Under the pieces are notes generated by a model. It was not told the DNA's origin and did not search any database. It saw nothing but the letters and a program-made list of their open reading frames with translations. The position numbers and the translations under genes are program-made. Positions 52,278-62,560 of a stretch of DNA of 64,000 nt are shown here, piece after piece (the first letter of the stretch is position 1; every line of letters begins with the position of its first letter). Source of the DNA: Brachybacterium saurashtrense (GTDB taxonomy: Bacteria > Actinomycetota > Actinomycetes > Actinomycetales > Dermabacteraceae); NCBI RefSeq assembly GCF_003355475.1, contig NZ_CP031356.1:1178001-1242000 (forward strand). The letters are read 5' to 3'.

Positions 52278-53681
52278 TCACGCGAACGGGGGCGGGTCCT
52301 GCGCGGCGCCCGTGCCGGTGGTGCGAATCTCCTCCAGCAGGGCGTCCACCGCGGGCAGCTCGGTGGTGAAGGGGTCGAGCACCTGGACCGGCATCGCGCC
52401 GGGCCGGGTGAGGCGCAGCGTGGTCCAGTCGGCCACGTGGTCCACGCCGTGCTGCTGGGCGGCGCTGACGAAGCGGCCGCGCAGGTGGGCGCGGGTGGTG
52501 GCGGGGGCGATGGTGCGCGCCGCCTCGACCCGCTCCTCGGGCAGCACCTGCGGGGCGAGGCCGCGACGCTGCAGGGCGTGGAAGACGCCCTGAGCGGGAT
52601 CGATGTCGTGGTACGCGAGCTCGAGGCGCTCGATCGCGGGATCGTCCAGTCCCACGCCGCGACGCTCGGCGACCTGCGTGAACAGTCGCTCCTTGATCGC
52701 CCAGTCCAGATGCGTCGAGGCCCAGGAGCGGTCGCCGGTGCGCACCGCGTCCAGGGCGCGCTGCCAGGTCTCCAGCACGTCGCGCTCCTCGTCGTCGACG
52801 AGGTCCGTCACGTGGTCGAGCCACCGCTGCTGGATCTCGAGCGCGGTGGTGGTGCCACCGCCCGCCAGCGGCAGCGCCGCGGTGCCGGTGAGATCGCGGG
52901 CCACGGCGCGGATCGCGGCGATGTCGTCGTGCAGCCCGGCCTCGGGCAGGGCGCGCCCGGACTCGATCGCGCGCAGCACCAGGTCGGTGGTCGCGAAGCG
53001 GAGACGGGTGGAGACCTCGCTCATCGTCGAGTCGCCCACGATCACGTGCAGGCGGCGGAAGCGGGTCGGGTCGCCGTGCGGCTCGTCGCGGGTGTTGATG
53101 ATGGGGCGGGTGCGGGTGGTGGCGGAGGAGACCGCCTCCCACATGTGGTCGCTGCGGCGGGAGAACACGAACTGCGCCTCGCCCTCCGTGCCCGGCGCGG
53201 GGCGCACCACTCCCCCGGCCCCGGTGACGATCTGGCGGGTCACCAGGAACGGCAGCAGGTAGCGGGGAAGCCGGGTGAACTCCCCCCGCCGGTCCACCAG
53301 ATAGTTCTCGTGGGAGCCGAACGCGTTGCCGGCGGAGTCGACGTTGTTCTTCAGCAGGTGGATCCTCGCGTCCTGCCCGTCCTCGGCGAGGCGCCGGTTG
53401 GCCTGCTGGGCGAGGTCGTCGAAGATCCGGTCGCCGGCGCGGTCCTGCGCCACCAGCTCCCACCAGTCGTCGCACTCCGCGGTCGCGTACTCGGGGTGTG
53501 AGCCGACGTCCAGGTACAGCCGTGCCGCGTTGCGCAGGAACACGTTCGAGGAGCGGCCCATCGCCACCACGGGCCGGAACAGCTCCCGGGCGGCGGCCTC
53601 CGGCTCGAGCGCCCGCGAGCCGTCGGCCCGCACGCACACCAGCCCGTACTCCGTCTCCAGTCCTCCCACACGGCGCTTCAT
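52278..53681 (-). CDS. pafA: Proteasome accessory factor A, Pup-protein ligase
   Basis: The 467-residue glutamine-synthetase-fold ligase opens KRRVGGLETEYGLVC and carries LYLDVGSHPEYATAEC, NNVDSAGNAFGSHENY and INTRDEPHGDPTRFRR, matching PafA's nucleotide and metal sites. It joins the C-terminal Glu of Pup to substrate lysines. The start lies 4 nt after the pup stop, with no proteasome subunit genes between. Confidence 0.97.
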   Translation of the reverse strand: MKRRVGGLETEYGLVCVRADGSRALEPEAAARELFRPVVAMGRSSNVFLRNAARLYLDVGSHPEYATAECDDWWELVAQDRAGDRIFDDLAQQANRRLAEDGQDARIHLLKNNVDSAGNAFGSHENYLVDRRGEFTRLPRYLLPFLVTRQIVTGAGGVVRPAPGTEGEAQFVFSRRSDHMWEAVSSATTRTRPIINTRDEPHGDPTRFRRLHVIVGDSTMSEVSTRLRFATTDLVLRAIESGRALPEAGLHDDIAAIRAVARDLTGTAALPLAGGGTTTALEIQQRWLDHVTDLVDDEERDVLETWQRALDAVRTGDRSWASTHLDWAIKERLFTQVAERRGVGLDDPAIERLELAYHDIDPAQGVFHALQRRGLAPQVLPEERVEAARTIAPATTRAHLRGRFVSAAQQHGVDHVADWTTLRLTRPGAMPVQVLDPFTTELPAVDALLEEIRTTGTGAAQDPPPFA

Positions 53682-53685
53682 CGGG

Positions 53686-53877
53686 TCACTGGCCGCCCTT
53701 CTGCACGAAGGAGCGCACGAAGGTCTCCGCGTTGGCCTCGAGCACGGAGTCGATCTCGTCGAGCAGGTCGTCGGCGCCCTGCGCGGAGGCGAAGGTCTGC
53801 CCGCCGGTGACGGCCTCGTCGCCGGCGCCGGGCTCGTCGCCGCCGGCGCCGGGGGCGTTCAGGGACTGCTGGGACAT
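53686..53877 (-). CDS. pup: Prokaryotic ubiquitin-like protein Pup
   Basis: The 63-residue, acidic, probably disordered protein ends [11 protein letters not shown], the Pup signature with C-terminal Gln63. This form must be deamidated by Dop before PafA can use it. The coiled-coil-forming part [21 protein letters not shown] is the ARC-binding helix. ATG 53877 has GAGGAG. It lies between dop and pafA. Confidence 0.97.
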   Translation of the reverse strand: MSQQSLNAPGAGGDEPGAGDEAVTGGQTFASAQGADDLLDEIDSVLEANAETFVRSFVQKGGQ

Positions 53878-53887
53878 GGTGTGCTCC

Positions 53888-55576
53888 TCATCTGTCGGTG
53901 ACGGCTCGGCGCAGCGCGTCGAGGATCGTCTCGGGGTGGTCGGCGGGGTCGATGCCGTGGGCGTCGCACCAGGCGGCGGAGCCGATCCGTGGATCGGCCA
54001 GGCGCAGCCGGTGCCCGCCCTCGGGCCCGGTCAGCGTGATCGCGTCCCATCCGGCCGACGGGACGTGCGCGCGATGCGCGGCGATGAGCCCGCCGCGCAG
54101 GTGGGCGCGGGTGGAGCGGGGCGCGGTGAGCACCGCCTCGTCCACCTCCTCCTGCGCGACCAGGGCAGGGACCGCGCCGGCGGCACGCAGCTTCGCGAAC
54201 AGGCCGCGGCCCGGGCGCAGGTCCGAGTACTGCAGGTCCACCATCGCCAGGCGCGGATCCGCCCAGTCCAGGCCGTGCCGGGTGCGGTAGCGCTCCAGCA
54301 GCGCCAGCTTCGCCACCCACTCCACGCGGTCCGCGGCGCGCATCGGGTCCTCCTCGAGCAGGTCGAGGATCTCCTGCCACCGGCGCAGCACCTCGGCGGT
54401 CTCCTCGTCGTCGGCGTCGGCCGCCGCGGCGAGGGCCTCGAGGTGGGCGCGCTGGATCTGCAGCGCGGTGAGGCGGCGCCCGTCGGCGAGCTCCACCGTG
54501 GTGCGCAGGGTCGGGTCGTGGCTGAGCGCACGCACCGCGGCGACCGGGTCCACCAGGCGCAGATCCGGCAGCAGCGCCTGCCCGGTGCGCTGCTCCGCCT
54601 CCAGCGCGGCGAGCACCAGGGAGGTGGTGCCCAGCTTGAGGAAGGTGGACTCCTCCAGCAGGTTCGCGTCCCCGGCGATCACGTGCAGGCGACGGAAGCG
54701 GGCCGGATCCGCATGCGGTTCGTCGCGGGTGTTCACCAGGGGCCGGTTCAGGGTGGTCTCCAGCCCCACCTCCGCCTCCATGAAGTCCGCGCGGGAGGAG
54801 AGCTGGAAGCCCGGCTCCTGCCCCCGGGTGCCGCGGCCCACACGACCCGCGCCCACGATCACTGGACGGGTGGCGAGGAAGGGCAGCAGCGCCGCGACCA
54901 CGCGCTCGAAGGGCACCGCACGGTCCACGAGGTAGTTCTCGTGGGTGCCGTAGGAGGCGCCCTTGCCGTCGGTGTTGTTCTTGTACAGGGCCGCCTCGGG
55001 GATGCCGTCGGCGGCCTCCAGCAGCGCCATCGCGCGCCGGGCGATCTCCTCCCCGGCGCGGTCCGCGACCACGGCCTCACGGGCCCGGAGCACCTCGGGT
55101 GCCGAGTACTCGGGATGGGCATGATCCACGTACCAGCGGGCGCCGTTGCGCAGCACCGCGTTGCCGATCGAGCGCTGGGTGGCCCAGGCCAGCACCTCGG
55201 CGTCGTCCCCGGGCGGCGCGATCTCGGGACCGGCCAGCGGCTGATCGAGCTCCACGCTGGGCACGTGCGCGTCCCGCACCTCGTCGGTCAGCTGGGTGGG
55301 ATGGGCCGCGGCGCGCTGCAGCTCGAAGCCGCGCGCGTCCCGCAGCGGGGTCTCGTCCCCGTAGTCCCAGCGCACCCGCCGGCCCCGCTCCCCCTCGGCC
55401 GGATCCAGCAGCGCATACGCACCCACCACCAGGTGGCTCAGCAGGATCGAGCTGCCCGCCCCGGAGCGGGCCCGCTCCTCGAGATCGGCGTGGACCACCC
55501 CGAACTCGGTCTCGATGCCCATCACCCGCTCGGTGGTCAGCGGCGTGGGGCCCGTCCCCGCGGCGGCCTCGCTCAT
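53888..55576 (-). CDS. dop: Pup deamidase/depupylase Dop
   Basis: The 562-residue glutamine-synthetase-fold enzyme has [45 protein letters not shown] and [16 protein letters not shown]. These parallel PafA but carry the Dop-type Asp after the N-terminus and the Dop loop region. It converts Pup-Gln to Pup-Glu and removes Pup from substrates. ATG 55576 overlaps the arc stop (ATGA), so arc-dop-pup-pafA is one unit. Confidence 0.96.
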   Translation of the reverse strand: MSEAAAGTGPTPLTTERVMGIETEFGVVHADLEERARSGAGSSILLSHLVVGAYALLDPAEGERGRRVRWDYGDETPLRDARGFELQRAAAHPTQLTDEVRDAHVPSVELDQPLAGPEIAPPGDDAEVLAWATQRSIGNAVLRNGARWYVDHAHPEYSAPEVLRAREAVVADRAGEEIARRAMALLEAADGIPEAALYKNNTDGKGASYGTHENYLVDRAVPFERVVAALLPFLATRPVIVGAGRVGRGTRGQEPGFQLSSRADFMEAEVGLETTLNRPLVNTRDEPHADPARFRRLHVIAGDANLLEESTFLKLGTTSLVLAALEAEQRTGQALLPDLRLVDPVAAVRALSHDPTLRTTVELADGRRLTALQIQRAHLEALAAAADADDEETAEVLRRWQEILDLLEEDPMRAADRVEWVAKLALLERYRTRHGLDWADPRLAMVDLQYSDLRPGRGLFAKLRAAGAVPALVAQEEVDEAVLTAPRSTRAHLRGGLIAAHRAHVPSAGWDAITLTGPEGGHRLRLADPRIGSAAWCDAHGIDPADHPETILDALRRAVTDR

Positions 55577-57153
55577 GCCGTCCCCTCCTCGTGGTCGCCG
55601 GCGACCGCACGGCTGCGCCCCTGGAGCGGCACCACCGCCTCGACGCGTCGGCGCCCGCCGCCGCGATGGCCCGTGATCCGCGCCCAGTCCTCGGGATGCG
55701 CGGCGGAGGGCATGTCCTCGTTCTCCAGGAACTCGGTGGTGATCGCCTCGCGCAGGTGCTGCGAGCCGACGCCCACCGCGCCGGTGGCGAGCTGGTCCTT
55801 GACCGCGAGCTTCTTGGCGCGGTCCACCACGTTGCGCAGCGTGGCCCCGGAGACCACGTCGCGGAAGTGGAGGGTGTCCGAGCCGCCGTCGGAGTAGTCC
55901 AGGCGCACGAAGGCGGAGTCCGGGCCGTCGTCGTACAGCTCGCGGGCGGCGAGGTCCAGCAGCGCCTCGCGGTCCTCGCGCACCGGCACGGACCCATCGA
56001 GGTACAGGCCCAGGATCTCCCGGCCGGCGCGCTGATTGGGGCGGCGCACCCGGATCTTCACGTCCAGCCGTCCCGGGCGCAGGATGGCCGGGTCGATCAT
56101 GTCCTCCCGGTTCGAGGCGCCGATGACGATCACGTTGTCCAGCCCCTCCACGCCGTCGATCTCGGCCAGCAGCTGCGGCACGATCGTGGTCTCGACGTCG
56201 CTGGAGAGCCCGGTGCCGCGGGTGCGGAACAGCGCCTCCATCTCGTCGAAGAAGATCACCACCGGGTGATCCGCGGCGGCCTTCTCGCGGGCGCGCTCGA
56301 ACACCAGGCGGATGGACCGCTCCGACTCGCCCACGTACTTGTTCAGCAGCTCGGGCCCCTTGACGTTGAGGAACGCGGAGTTCTCCAGCGCCTCGGCCAC
56401 GCTGACGCCTCGCACCTCGGCGCTGCGCAGCACCAGCTCGTGCGCCACGGCCTTGGCGATCATCGTCTTGCCGCAGCCGGGCGGGCCGTACAGCAGCACG
56501 CCCTGCGGCGGGCGCAGGCCGTAGGTGCGGTACAGGTCCTGCTGCAGGAACGGCAGCTCCACCGCGTCGCGGATCGCCTCGATCTGCTCCCCGAGGCCGC
56601 CGATCTGGTCGAAGGAGACCTCCGGCACCTGCTCGAGCACGAGGTCGCTGATCTCCGCCCGGTCGATCCGCTCCATCACCAGCTGGGCCCGCAGGTCCAC
56701 CAGCACGTGGTCCCCGGGATGGAGCTGCTCCTCGGCGAGGTCGCCGGCGCGGCGCAGCACCCGCGTGTCGTCGGGCGCGACCGCGACCAGCACCCGGGAG
56801 TCCGCGAGCGCCTCGACCACCGGCACCACGTTGCCGGAGTCACCGGGCGCCACCGCCTCCACGGCGGCGAGGGCCTCGTTCAGGCGCAGCTCCGCCCCGG
56901 GGGTCAGGGCGTCGAGGTCGAGGGAGGCGGAGGTCGCCACGCGCAGCCGCCGGCCGTGGTGGAGCACGTCGATGGTGGTGCCCTCGCAGCGGCGCAGGAA
57001 GGTCGCGTACGAGTTCGGCGGATCCCCCACCCGCTCGAGATCGTTCTTCAGCTCCACGATCTGCGCGCGGGCGGCGCGCAGCCCGGCGGTGAGGCGGTCG
57101 TTGCGCGCGGCGAGCTGCTCGAGCTCCGCGCTCATCTCGGCGTAGGTTTTCAT
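55573..57153 (-). CDS. arc: ARC/Mpa-type AAA+ ATPase of the Pup system
   Basis: The 526-residue AAA+ protein has an N-terminal coiled coil (about 1-45) that recognises Pup, two OB-like domains, then the AAA domain. That domain has Walker [10 protein letters not shown] (about 218-226), Walker [12 protein letters not shown], and [21 protein letters not shown]. In proteasome-bearing actinobacteria the protein ends with a hydrophobic-Tyr-x tail (QYL in Mpa) that opens the 20S gate. Here it ends [10 protein letters not shown], with no such tail. It likely unfolds pupylated proteins independently. ATG 57153 has AGGAGG. Confidence 0.95.
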   Translation of the reverse strand: MKTYAEMSAELEQLAARNDRLTAGLRAARAQIVELKNDLERVGDPPNSYATFLRRCEGTTIDVLHHGRRLRVATSASLDLDALTPGAELRLNEALAAVEAVAPGDSGNVVPVVEALADSRVLVAVAPDDTRVLRRAGDLAEEQLHPGDHVLVDLRAQLVMERIDRAEISDLVLEQVPEVSFDQIGGLGEQIEAIRDAVELPFLQQDLYRTYGLRPPQGVLLYGPPGCGKTMIAKAVAHELVLRSAEVRGVSVAEALENSAFLNVKGPELLNKYVGESERSIRLVFERAREKAAADHPVVIFFDEMEALFRTRGTGLSSDVETTIVPQLLAEIDGVEGLDNVIVIGASNREDMIDPAILRPGRLDVKIRVRRPNQRAGREILGLYLDGSVPVREDREALLDLAARELYDDGPDSAFVRLDYSDGGSDTLHFRDVVSGATLRNVVDRAKKLAVKDQLATGAVGVGSQHLREAITTEFLENEDMPSAAHPEDWARITGHRGGGRRRVEAVVPLQGRSRAVAGDHEEGTA

Positions 57154-57181
57154 CGTGCCTCGGCCTCCTTCCCGGTGCCTC

Positions 57182-58249
57182 TCAGCGGTCCCTGCCCTGG
57201 CGGATGTCGCGCAGGGCGCGCTTGAGCTTGCGCGGGGCGACCCCGCGCTCCCCGAGCTCCTGCGGTCCCCACTCGCTCTCGGAGCCGCCGAAGCCGTCGT
57301 TGTCGGGGTGGTCCAGCTCCTCCGCGTCCCGCGAGCCGGGCGCGGGCCGGGTGGCGCGGGTGAGCGCCTGCTGCCCGTGGGCGGTGCGGCGCGCGGTGAG
57401 CAGGAAGCCGGTGTGCGCGTTCATGCGGTGCTTGGGCCGCACCGCGAGGCCCTCCAGGTGCCAGGGGCGCACGAAGGACTCCCAGGCGTCCGGCTCGGTG
57501 AACTCGCCGTGGGCCCGCAGCGCCTCCGCGGTGCGGGAGAGCTGGGTGACCGTGGCGACGTAGGCGAGGAACACCCCGCCGGAGACCAGCACCTCCGCGG
57601 CGGCGTCCACGCACTCCCAGGGGGCGAGCATGTCCAGCACCACCCGGTCCACCGCGGGCTCGCCCGGGGACAGGGTGGGGGCCAGCTCCTGGAAGTCGCC
57701 CACGGAGAGCTGCCAGGAGGGGTGCGGGCCGCCGAAGAACGTCTCCACGTTCTCGCGCGCCACCTCGGCGAAGTCCTCGCGGCGTTCGATCGAGTGCACG
57801 CTCCCCTCGGCGCCGACGGCGCGCAGCAGCGCGGTGGTGAGACCGCCGGAGCCCACCCCGGCCTCCAGCACGCGGGCGCCGGGGAAGATGTCGCCCCACA
57901 TGAGGATCTGCGCGGAGTCCTTGGGGTAGATGATCGCGGCGCCGCGCGGCATCGAGAGCATGTAGTCCGCGTACAGCGGCCGCAGCGCCTGGTAGCGGGT
58001 GCCGTGGTTGTCCTCGACCACCACGCCGTCCTCGGCGCCGATCAGCTGGTCGTGCCCGAGCACGCCGCGGTGGCTGTGGAACTGCCCGCCGGGCTTGAGC
58101 GTGATCGTGTGCAGGCGATTCTTGGAGTCCGCGAGCTGCACCTTGTCCCCCAGGGCGAAGGGTCCGGTGCGGTCCAGGCCGCGGCGGGGCGCGCGGGGGG
58201 CCGGGCCGGGAGCCCCGTCGTGGGCGGCGGGCGGCGGCTGCTCAGTCAT
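57182..58249 (-). CDS. trmI: tRNA (adenine-58-N1)-methyltransferase TrmI
   Basis: The 355-residue enzyme has a beta-barrel N-domain ([21 protein letters not shown]), then a Rossmann SAM domain with [19 protein letters not shown] and [10 protein letters not shown]. It methylates A58 of tRNA and is the standard upstream neighbour of arc in actinobacteria. The C-terminus is longer and charged. I choose ATG 58249 over an in-frame start at 58261 because the latter overlaps the -10 element. Confidence 0.94.
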   Translation of the reverse strand: MTEQPPPAAHDGAPGPAPRAPRRGLDRTGPFALGDKVQLADSKNRLHTITLKPGGQFHSHRGVLGHDQLIGAEDGVVVEDNHGTRYQALRPLYADYMLSMPRGAAIIYPKDSAQILMWGDIFPGARVLEAGVGSGGLTTALLRAVGAEGSVHSIERREDFAEVARENVETFFGGPHPSWQLSVGDFQELAPTLSPGEPAVDRVVLDMLAPWECVDAAAEVLVSGGVFLAYVATVTQLSRTAEALRAHGEFTEPDAWESFVRPWHLEGLAVRPKHRMNAHTGFLLTARRTAHGQQALTRATRPAPGSRDAEELDHPDNDGFGGSESEWGPQELGERGVAPRKLKRALRDIRQGRDR

Positions 58250-58256
58250 GTCCGCC

Positions 58257-58262
58257 AGCATA
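58257..58262 (-). promoter_or_regulatory. -10 hexamer of a leaderless promoter (trmI, pup cluster)
   Basis: Minus-strand TATGCT, then 7 nt, then ATG 58249. It is the probable promoter for trmI and perhaps the whole Pup cluster. Confidence 0.5.
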
Positions 58263-58292
58263 TGGCCTGCGCCGACGCCCGGACCACGGTGT

Positions 58293-59405
58293 TCACCGTC
58301 CGCGCAGGAGAGTGTTGACCTGCGCGCTCATGATCACACCCCGGGCGGTGCCGTCGGGCCCGAGCACCAGGTAGGCCGGGGCCGGATCGGCGAGCATCGC
58401 CTCCACCAGGTCGTCGCCGCGCAGGGTGGCAGGCAGCGCCACCAGGTCGCCCAGGGCACGGGCGACGGCGCCCACCGCGGTGCCCGCGCGGCCGCCCGCC
58501 GGGACGGCGGCCGCGGCCTTGGGGTCGATGAGCAGGGCCCGTCCCAGCACCCGACCGTGCGCGGCGGCGGGATCGAGCACCAGCACGTCCTCGAGGGAGG
58601 AGCCCTCGAGCGCGGCCAGCGGCGCCGACGGCGGCACGATGCGCCGAGGCACGGCGAGCGAGGCGGCGTCCAGGGTGCGGATCCGGGCGGTGAGCGCCGC
58701 GCCCTCGAGCGCGCGGCTCGCGCCCTGCCACAGCATCCCGCCGATCAGCAGCGCCCACACCAGGGTGAGGAGGGAGAACGTGCCGGCCCCGCCGTCGCGC
58801 ACGATGCGCCACAGCGGGAGCGCCACGACGGCCACCGCGATCCCGCGACCGAGCCAGGCCGTGACCCGGGTGCCGCGCTCCGGGCTGCGCAGCACCACCC
58901 CCAGCAGCGCCTCGAGCGCGCGCCCGCCGTCCATGGGCAGCCCGGGCAGGAGGTTGAACACGGCGAGCACCAGGTTCAGCCAGGAGCTCACCGAGAGGAA
59001 CACCGCGGCGGCGCTGCCGGACTCCGTGAGCTGCACCCCGGCCAGGCTCAGCCCGGCCAGCACGAGGTTCGCGGCCGGGCCGGACAGGGACACCAGGATC
59101 GAGCCGAGCGCGGACATCTCGCGGGTGCGGTACTGGGTGTGCCCGCCCCAGAGGGTGAGGGCGATGTGATCCACCGTGGCCCCGAAGGACCGTGCGACCA
59201 GGGCGTGGGCGACCTCGTGCACCAGCACGGAGACGATCATGAACAGGCCGATGCCCACCGAGAGCAGCGCCACCGTGAGGGGCCCGGCCCCGCCGCGGGC
59301 CAGGGACGGGTACATCAGCACCGCGAACAGCAGCACCGTCACGAGGGTGCCGGGGCTGACGCGCAGCGGCGGCAGCGCGCCGAGGCGCAGCACAGGGCTC
59401 GTCAT
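58293..59405 (-). CDS. Site-2 protease family membrane metalloprotease (M50)
   Basis: The 370-residue protein has six or more membrane helices. VLVHEVAHALVARSFGA (about 65-81) contains the zinc-binding HExxH, and NLLPGLPMDGGRALEALL carries the N-x-x-P-x-x-P-x-D-G motif with the third zinc ligand. A C-terminal part of about 120 residues, with ALLIDPKAAAAV and YLVLGPDGTARGVI, is a pair of CBS-like repeats. It cleaves within the membrane, possibly anti-sigma or signalling proteins. ATG 59405 follows GGAGGAG. Frequently neighbours trmI/arc in actinobacteria. Confidence 0.9.
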   Translation of the reverse strand: MTSPVLRLGALPPLRVSPGTLVTVLLFAVLMYPSLARGGAGPLTVALLSVGIGLFMIVSVLVHEVAHALVARSFGATVDHIALTLWGGHTQYRTREMSALGSILVSLSGPAANLVLAGLSLAGVQLTESGSAAAVFLSVSSWLNLVLAVFNLLPGLPMDGGRALEALLGVVLRSPERGTRVTAWLGRGIAVAVVALPLWRIVRDGGAGTFSLLTLVWALLIGGMLWQGASRALEGAALTARIRTLDAASLAVPRRIVPPSAPLAALEGSSLEDVLVLDPAAAHGRVLGRALLIDPKAAAAVPAGGRAGTAVGAVARALGDLVALPATLRGDDLVEAMLADPAPAYLVLGPDGTARGVIMSAQVNTLLRGR

Positions 59406-59471
59406 CTGCCATCTCCTCCGCCCACGGGGCGGGCGCCCGGGCACGGCGAGGATAGCCGCAGATCCTGAGCC

Positions 59472-59477
59472 TATGAT
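59472..59477 (+). promoter_or_regulatory. -10 hexamer of a leaderless promoter (PAC2 gene)
   Basis: TATGAT, then 6 nt, then ATG 59484. No ribosome site. Confidence 0.6.
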
Positions 59478-59483
59478 GGAGCG

Positions 59484-60293
59484 ATGAGTCGAATCGCCAT
59501 CACGGCTTTCAGCGGATGGAACGATGCCGGCGAGGCGGCGACCGGGGTGGTGGAGCACCTGCACGAGGTGTGGCCCACCCGCCCGGTCGGCGCGATCGAC
59601 GCCGAGGAGTACATCGACTTCCAGGTCAACCGCCCCGAGATCCGCACCACCGAGGAGGGGGCGCGGGTCATCGAGTGGCCGGACATCACCCTGCACCTGG
59701 TCACGCCGCCGCACGGCCCGGAGATCATCACCGTGCTGGGGCCGGAGCCCTCGGTGCACTGGAAGCGGTTCTGCGACGAGGTGCTCGAGCAGCTGCAGGA
59801 GCTGGACGTCACCGCGGTGCTCTCGCTCGGCGCCCTGCTCGCGGACTCCCCGCACTCGCGGCCGCTGCCGGTGAGCGCGCAGGTCGAGTCCGTCCCCGCG
59901 CAGCAGGTGCCGGGTGACGAGCAGTACACCGGGCCCATCGGGGTGCCGACGGTGCTCGCGCGCCGCACCGCGAGCGCGGGACTGCGCACGCTCAGCATCT
60001 GGGTGCAGGTGCCCCACTACGTGTCCCAGAACTCCTCGCCGAAGGCGGTGCTGGGGCTGCTGCGCGCCGTGCAGGACGAGGTGGAGGCACCGGTCCCGCT
60101 GGAGGAGCTGGTGGAGGATGCCGAGGCCTGGGAGCGCGGCGTGGACGAGCTGGCCCGCACCGACGAGGACGTCGCCGAGTACGTGCGCCGCCTGGAGCAG
60201 GCGCAGGACGCCGCCGGGCTGCCCGAGGCCAGCGGCGACGCGATCGCGAAGGAGTTCGAGCAGTTCCTCAGGCGCCGCCGCGACACGGAGTGA
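59484..60293 (+). CDS. PAC2 (proteasome assembly chaperone-like) family protein
   Basis: The 269-residue protein begins RIAITAFSGWNDAGEAATG and shows ALLADSPHSRPLPV, GPIGVPTVLARRTASAG and WVQVPHYVSQNSSPKA, matching the actinobacterial PAC2/DUF75 family. The C-terminal third is helical and charged. The archaeal and eukaryotic family is linked to proteasome assembly, but no proteasome is in this window; the bacterial role is unknown. Convergent with mshC. Confidence 0.87.
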   Translation: MSRIAITAFSGWNDAGEAATGVVEHLHEVWPTRPVGAIDAEEYIDFQVNRPEIRTTEEGARVIEWPDITLHLVTPPHGPEIITVLGPEPSVHWKRFCDEVLEQLQELDVTAVLSLGALLADSPHSRPLPVSAQVESVPAQQVPGDEQYTGPIGVPTVLARRTASAGLRTLSIWVQVPHYVSQNSSPKAVLGLLRAVQDEVEAPVPLEELVEDAEAWERGVDELARTDEDVAEYVRRLEQAQDAAGLPEASGDAIAKEFEQFLRRRRDTE

Positions 60294-60304
60294 CGCGGCC
60301 CTCC

Positions 60305-60336
60305 CCGCCCGGTGCCGCCGTGCGGTCACCGGGCGG
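60305..60336. terminator. Bidirectional terminator between the PAC2 gene and mshC
   Basis: CCGCCCGGTG (60305-60314) pairs perfectly with CACCGGGCGG (60327-60336) over 12 nt. It lies between two convergent genes. Confidence 0.75.
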
Positions 60337-60342
60337 GCGGTC

Positions 60343-61584
60343 TCACCGCGACAGCGCGATCCCGAACAGCGCGTCCAACGCGGCCGGGACGTCGCCCGGG
60401 CCCTCGGCGGGTGCGTCCGCACCGGTGCCGTCGGCCCAGGCGTCCAGCACCGTCAGGGCGCTCGGGGTGTCGAGATCGTCCCGCAGCGCCGCTCGCAGCC
60501 GCGCCACGGTCTCCGGGGCGCTCCCGCCCCGCGCGGCGGCGGCGCGGTACCGGTCCAGCCGCTCCCCCGCCACGTCGAGCTCGGCATCCGTCCACTCCCA
60601 GTCGCTGCGGTAGTGGTGCGCCATCAGCACCAGGCGGATCGCCATCGGGTCCACGCCGTCGCGCACCAGGCGGTGCACGAAGACCAGGTTCCCGAGCGAC
60701 TTGCTCATCTTCTCGCCCTGGTAGCCGACCATGCCGCTGTGCGCGTAGGAGGCGGCGAAGGGGCGGCCGAGGCCGACCGCGTGGGCGGCGCCCAGATCAT
60801 GGTGGGGGAAGACGAGGTCGCTGCCCCCGGCCTGCACGTCGAAGGGCAGGCCGATGCTCTGCTCGGCGATGCACACGCACTCCACGTGCCAGCCCGGGCG
60901 ACCGCGACCCAGCACCCCGCCGTCCCAGGCGGGCTCGCCGGCCCGCTCGGCGCGCCACAGCAGCGGGTCGAAGCGGCCGCGCTTGCCCGCACGGTCCGGG
61001 TCGCCGCCGCGCTCGGCGAAGACCTCGAGCATCTGCTGCTCGGTCCACCCGGAGACGTCCCCGAGGGCGCCGTCGAGGGAGAGGTCCAGGTACCAGTCCG
61101 GGCCCGCGGCGTCCTCGGCATCGACCGGGTAGGCGCGGCCGCGCTCGTGGAGCGCGAGCACGAGGGCGATGATGTCGTCCATCGCCTCGCTCACGGAGCG
61201 GTAGGTCTCCGGGGCCACGATGCGCAGGGCCTCCATGTCGGAGGCGAACAGCGCCGTCTGCGAGGCGGCCAGCTCGCGCCAGTCCACGCCGTCGCGCCGT
61301 GCCCGCTCGAGGAGCGGGTCGTCCACGTCGGTGACGTTCTGCGCCATCTCGACGGCGAGACCCGCATCGCGCAGCGCACGGCGCATCAGGTCCGCGGCGT
61401 GGTACGTCGCCGCATGGCCGAGGTGGGTGGAGTCGTACGGGGTGATGCCGCACACGTACAGGCGGGCGGTGCCGGGCGTGAGGGGCGCGACGGGGGCGAT
61501 CCGGCCGGTGCGGGAGTCGTGCAGCCGCAGCGGCAGCGACGAGGCAGGCAGGGGATCGAGAGCAGGGGAGGTCCAGGAATGCAC
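60343..61584 (-). CDS. mshC: Cysteine-1-D-myo-inosityl-2-amino-2-deoxy-alpha-D-glucopyranoside ligase MshC
   Basis: The 413-residue class I synthetase paralogue has ITPYDSTHLGHA (HIGH-like site), NVTDVDDPLLERA, the zinc-site region GWHVECVCIAEQS, and EKMSKSLGNLV (KMSKS). It joins cysteine to GlcN-inositol in mycothiol synthesis. Its presence implies mycothiol as the thiol buffer, consistent with the sigma-R-type rbpA promoter. GTG 61584 is chosen by the leaderless -10 spacing and the start VHSWTSPALD. Its order with uppP and PAC2 is conserved in actinobacteria. Confidence 0.96.
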   Translation of the reverse strand: MHSWTSPALDPLPASSLPLRLHDSRTGRIAPVAPLTPGTARLYVCGITPYDSTHLGHAATYHAADLMRRALRDAGLAVEMAQNVTDVDDPLLERARRDGVDWRELAASQTALFASDMEALRIVAPETYRSVSEAMDDIIALVLALHERGRAYPVDAEDAAGPDWYLDLSLDGALGDVSGWTEQQMLEVFAERGGDPDRAGKRGRFDPLLWRAERAGEPAWDGGVLGRGRPGWHVECVCIAEQSIGLPFDVQAGGSDLVFPHHDLGAAHAVGLGRPFAASYAHSGMVGYQGEKMSKSLGNLVFVHRLVRDGVDPMAIRLVLMAHHYRSDWEWTDAELDVAGERLDRYRAAAARGGSAPETVARLRAALRDDLDTPSALTVLDAWADGTGADAPAEGPGDVPAALDALFGIALSR

Positions 61585-61590
61585 CCGACG

Positions 61591-61596
61591 ATCATA
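61591..61596 (-). promoter_or_regulatory. -10 hexamer of a leaderless promoter (mshC)
   Basis: Minus-strand TATGAT, then CGTCGG (6 nt), then GTG 61584. Confidence 0.6.
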
Positions 61597-61618
61597 CGAT
61601 CCGCTGGTTGCGGGCGGG

Positions 61619-62491
61619 TCAGGCCCCTCCCAGCGGGTCCACCAGGCCGAACCACAGCAGGCCCAGCAGGGCGAGGCCGGCCACAATGCGGTAGACCACG
61701 AACATCAGGTACGACCGGTTCTCGATGATCCGCATGAACCACACGATCACGGCGTAGCCCACGCCGAAGGCCACCACGGTGGCCACCAGGATCGCCATCA
61801 GGGACGGCTCCCCCGCCGCCGCGGCCGCGGCGCGCCCCTCCCCCGTGAGCAGCGCCGGCACCTCCTTCACGGCCTTGTACAGGCCGGAGGCGAACACGGC
61901 CGGGACCGCGAGCAGGAAGGCGTAGCGGGCGGCGGCCTGCCGGCTGTACCCCATCAGCAGGCCGGCGGTGATGGTGCCGCCGGAGCGGGAGACGCCCGGG
62001 ATCAGGGCCAGCGCCTGGGCGAGCCCGAAGAGGATGCCGTCGCGCACGGTGAGCTCGTGGAGCTCCTTGCGATGGGGCGCGATCCTGTCCGCGAGGCCCA
62101 GCAGCAGGCCGAACAGGATCAGCATCGTCGCCGTGATGTAGAGGTTGCGCAGGCTGTGGTCGATCTGCTCCTCGAACAGCAGGCCCAGCACGCCGATCGG
62201 GATCGAGCCGAGGATCACCAGCCAGCCCATGCGGACGTCCGGATCGGAGTGCGGGAGCTTCCCGGCCAGCGCCCGGAACCAGCGGCCGATGATGCGGGTG
62301 ATGTCGTCCCAGAAGTACAGCAGCACCGCCGTCTCGGTGCCCAGCTGGATGATCGCGGTGAACGCCGCGCCCGGATCCTGCCCGGGATTCATGAGCTCCC
62401 CGACCACGCGCACGTGCGCGCTGGAGGAGATGGGGAGGAACTCGGTCAGCCCCTGGACGAGACCCAGGACGACCGCCTCGATGAACGACAT
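61619..62491 (-). CDS. uppP: Undecaprenyl-diphosphatase
   Basis: The 290-residue membrane enzyme starts [20 protein letters not shown] and carries [13 protein letters not shown] and the phosphatase motif [17 protein letters not shown], with the conserved Glu and Arg residues of BacA/UppP. It recycles undecaprenyl pyrophosphate for peptidoglycan synthesis and gives bacitracin tolerance. ATG 62491 follows GAGGAG. A -10-like TACTCT (62560-62555, minus) suggests a leader of about 60 nt, adjoining a large palindrome. Confidence 0.96.
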   Translation of the reverse strand: MSFIEAVVLGLVQGLTEFLPISSSAHVRVVGELMNPGQDPGAAFTAIIQLGTETAVLLYFWDDITRIIGRWFRALAGKLPHSDPDVRMGWLVILGSIPIGVLGLLFEEQIDHSLRNLYITATMLILFGLLLGLADRIAPHRKELHELTVRDGILFGLAQALALIPGVSRSGGTITAGLLMGYSRQAAARYAFLLAVPAVFASGLYKAVKEVPALLTGEGRAAAAAAGEPSLMAILVATVVAFGVGYAVIVWFMRIIENRSYLMFVVYRIVAGLALLGLLWFGLVDPLGGA

Positions 62492-62560
62492 GGACTCTCC
62501 TCGACGGGTGCGGCACCTCGGGGCCGCCGCCGTGCGGGGCCACCGGACCCGCACAGAGTA

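Noticed and set aside
53682..53685. Possible 20S proteasome genes between pup and pafA
   Set aside because: Only 4 nt separate the two genes, and no frame elsewhere in the window resembles a proteasome subunit.
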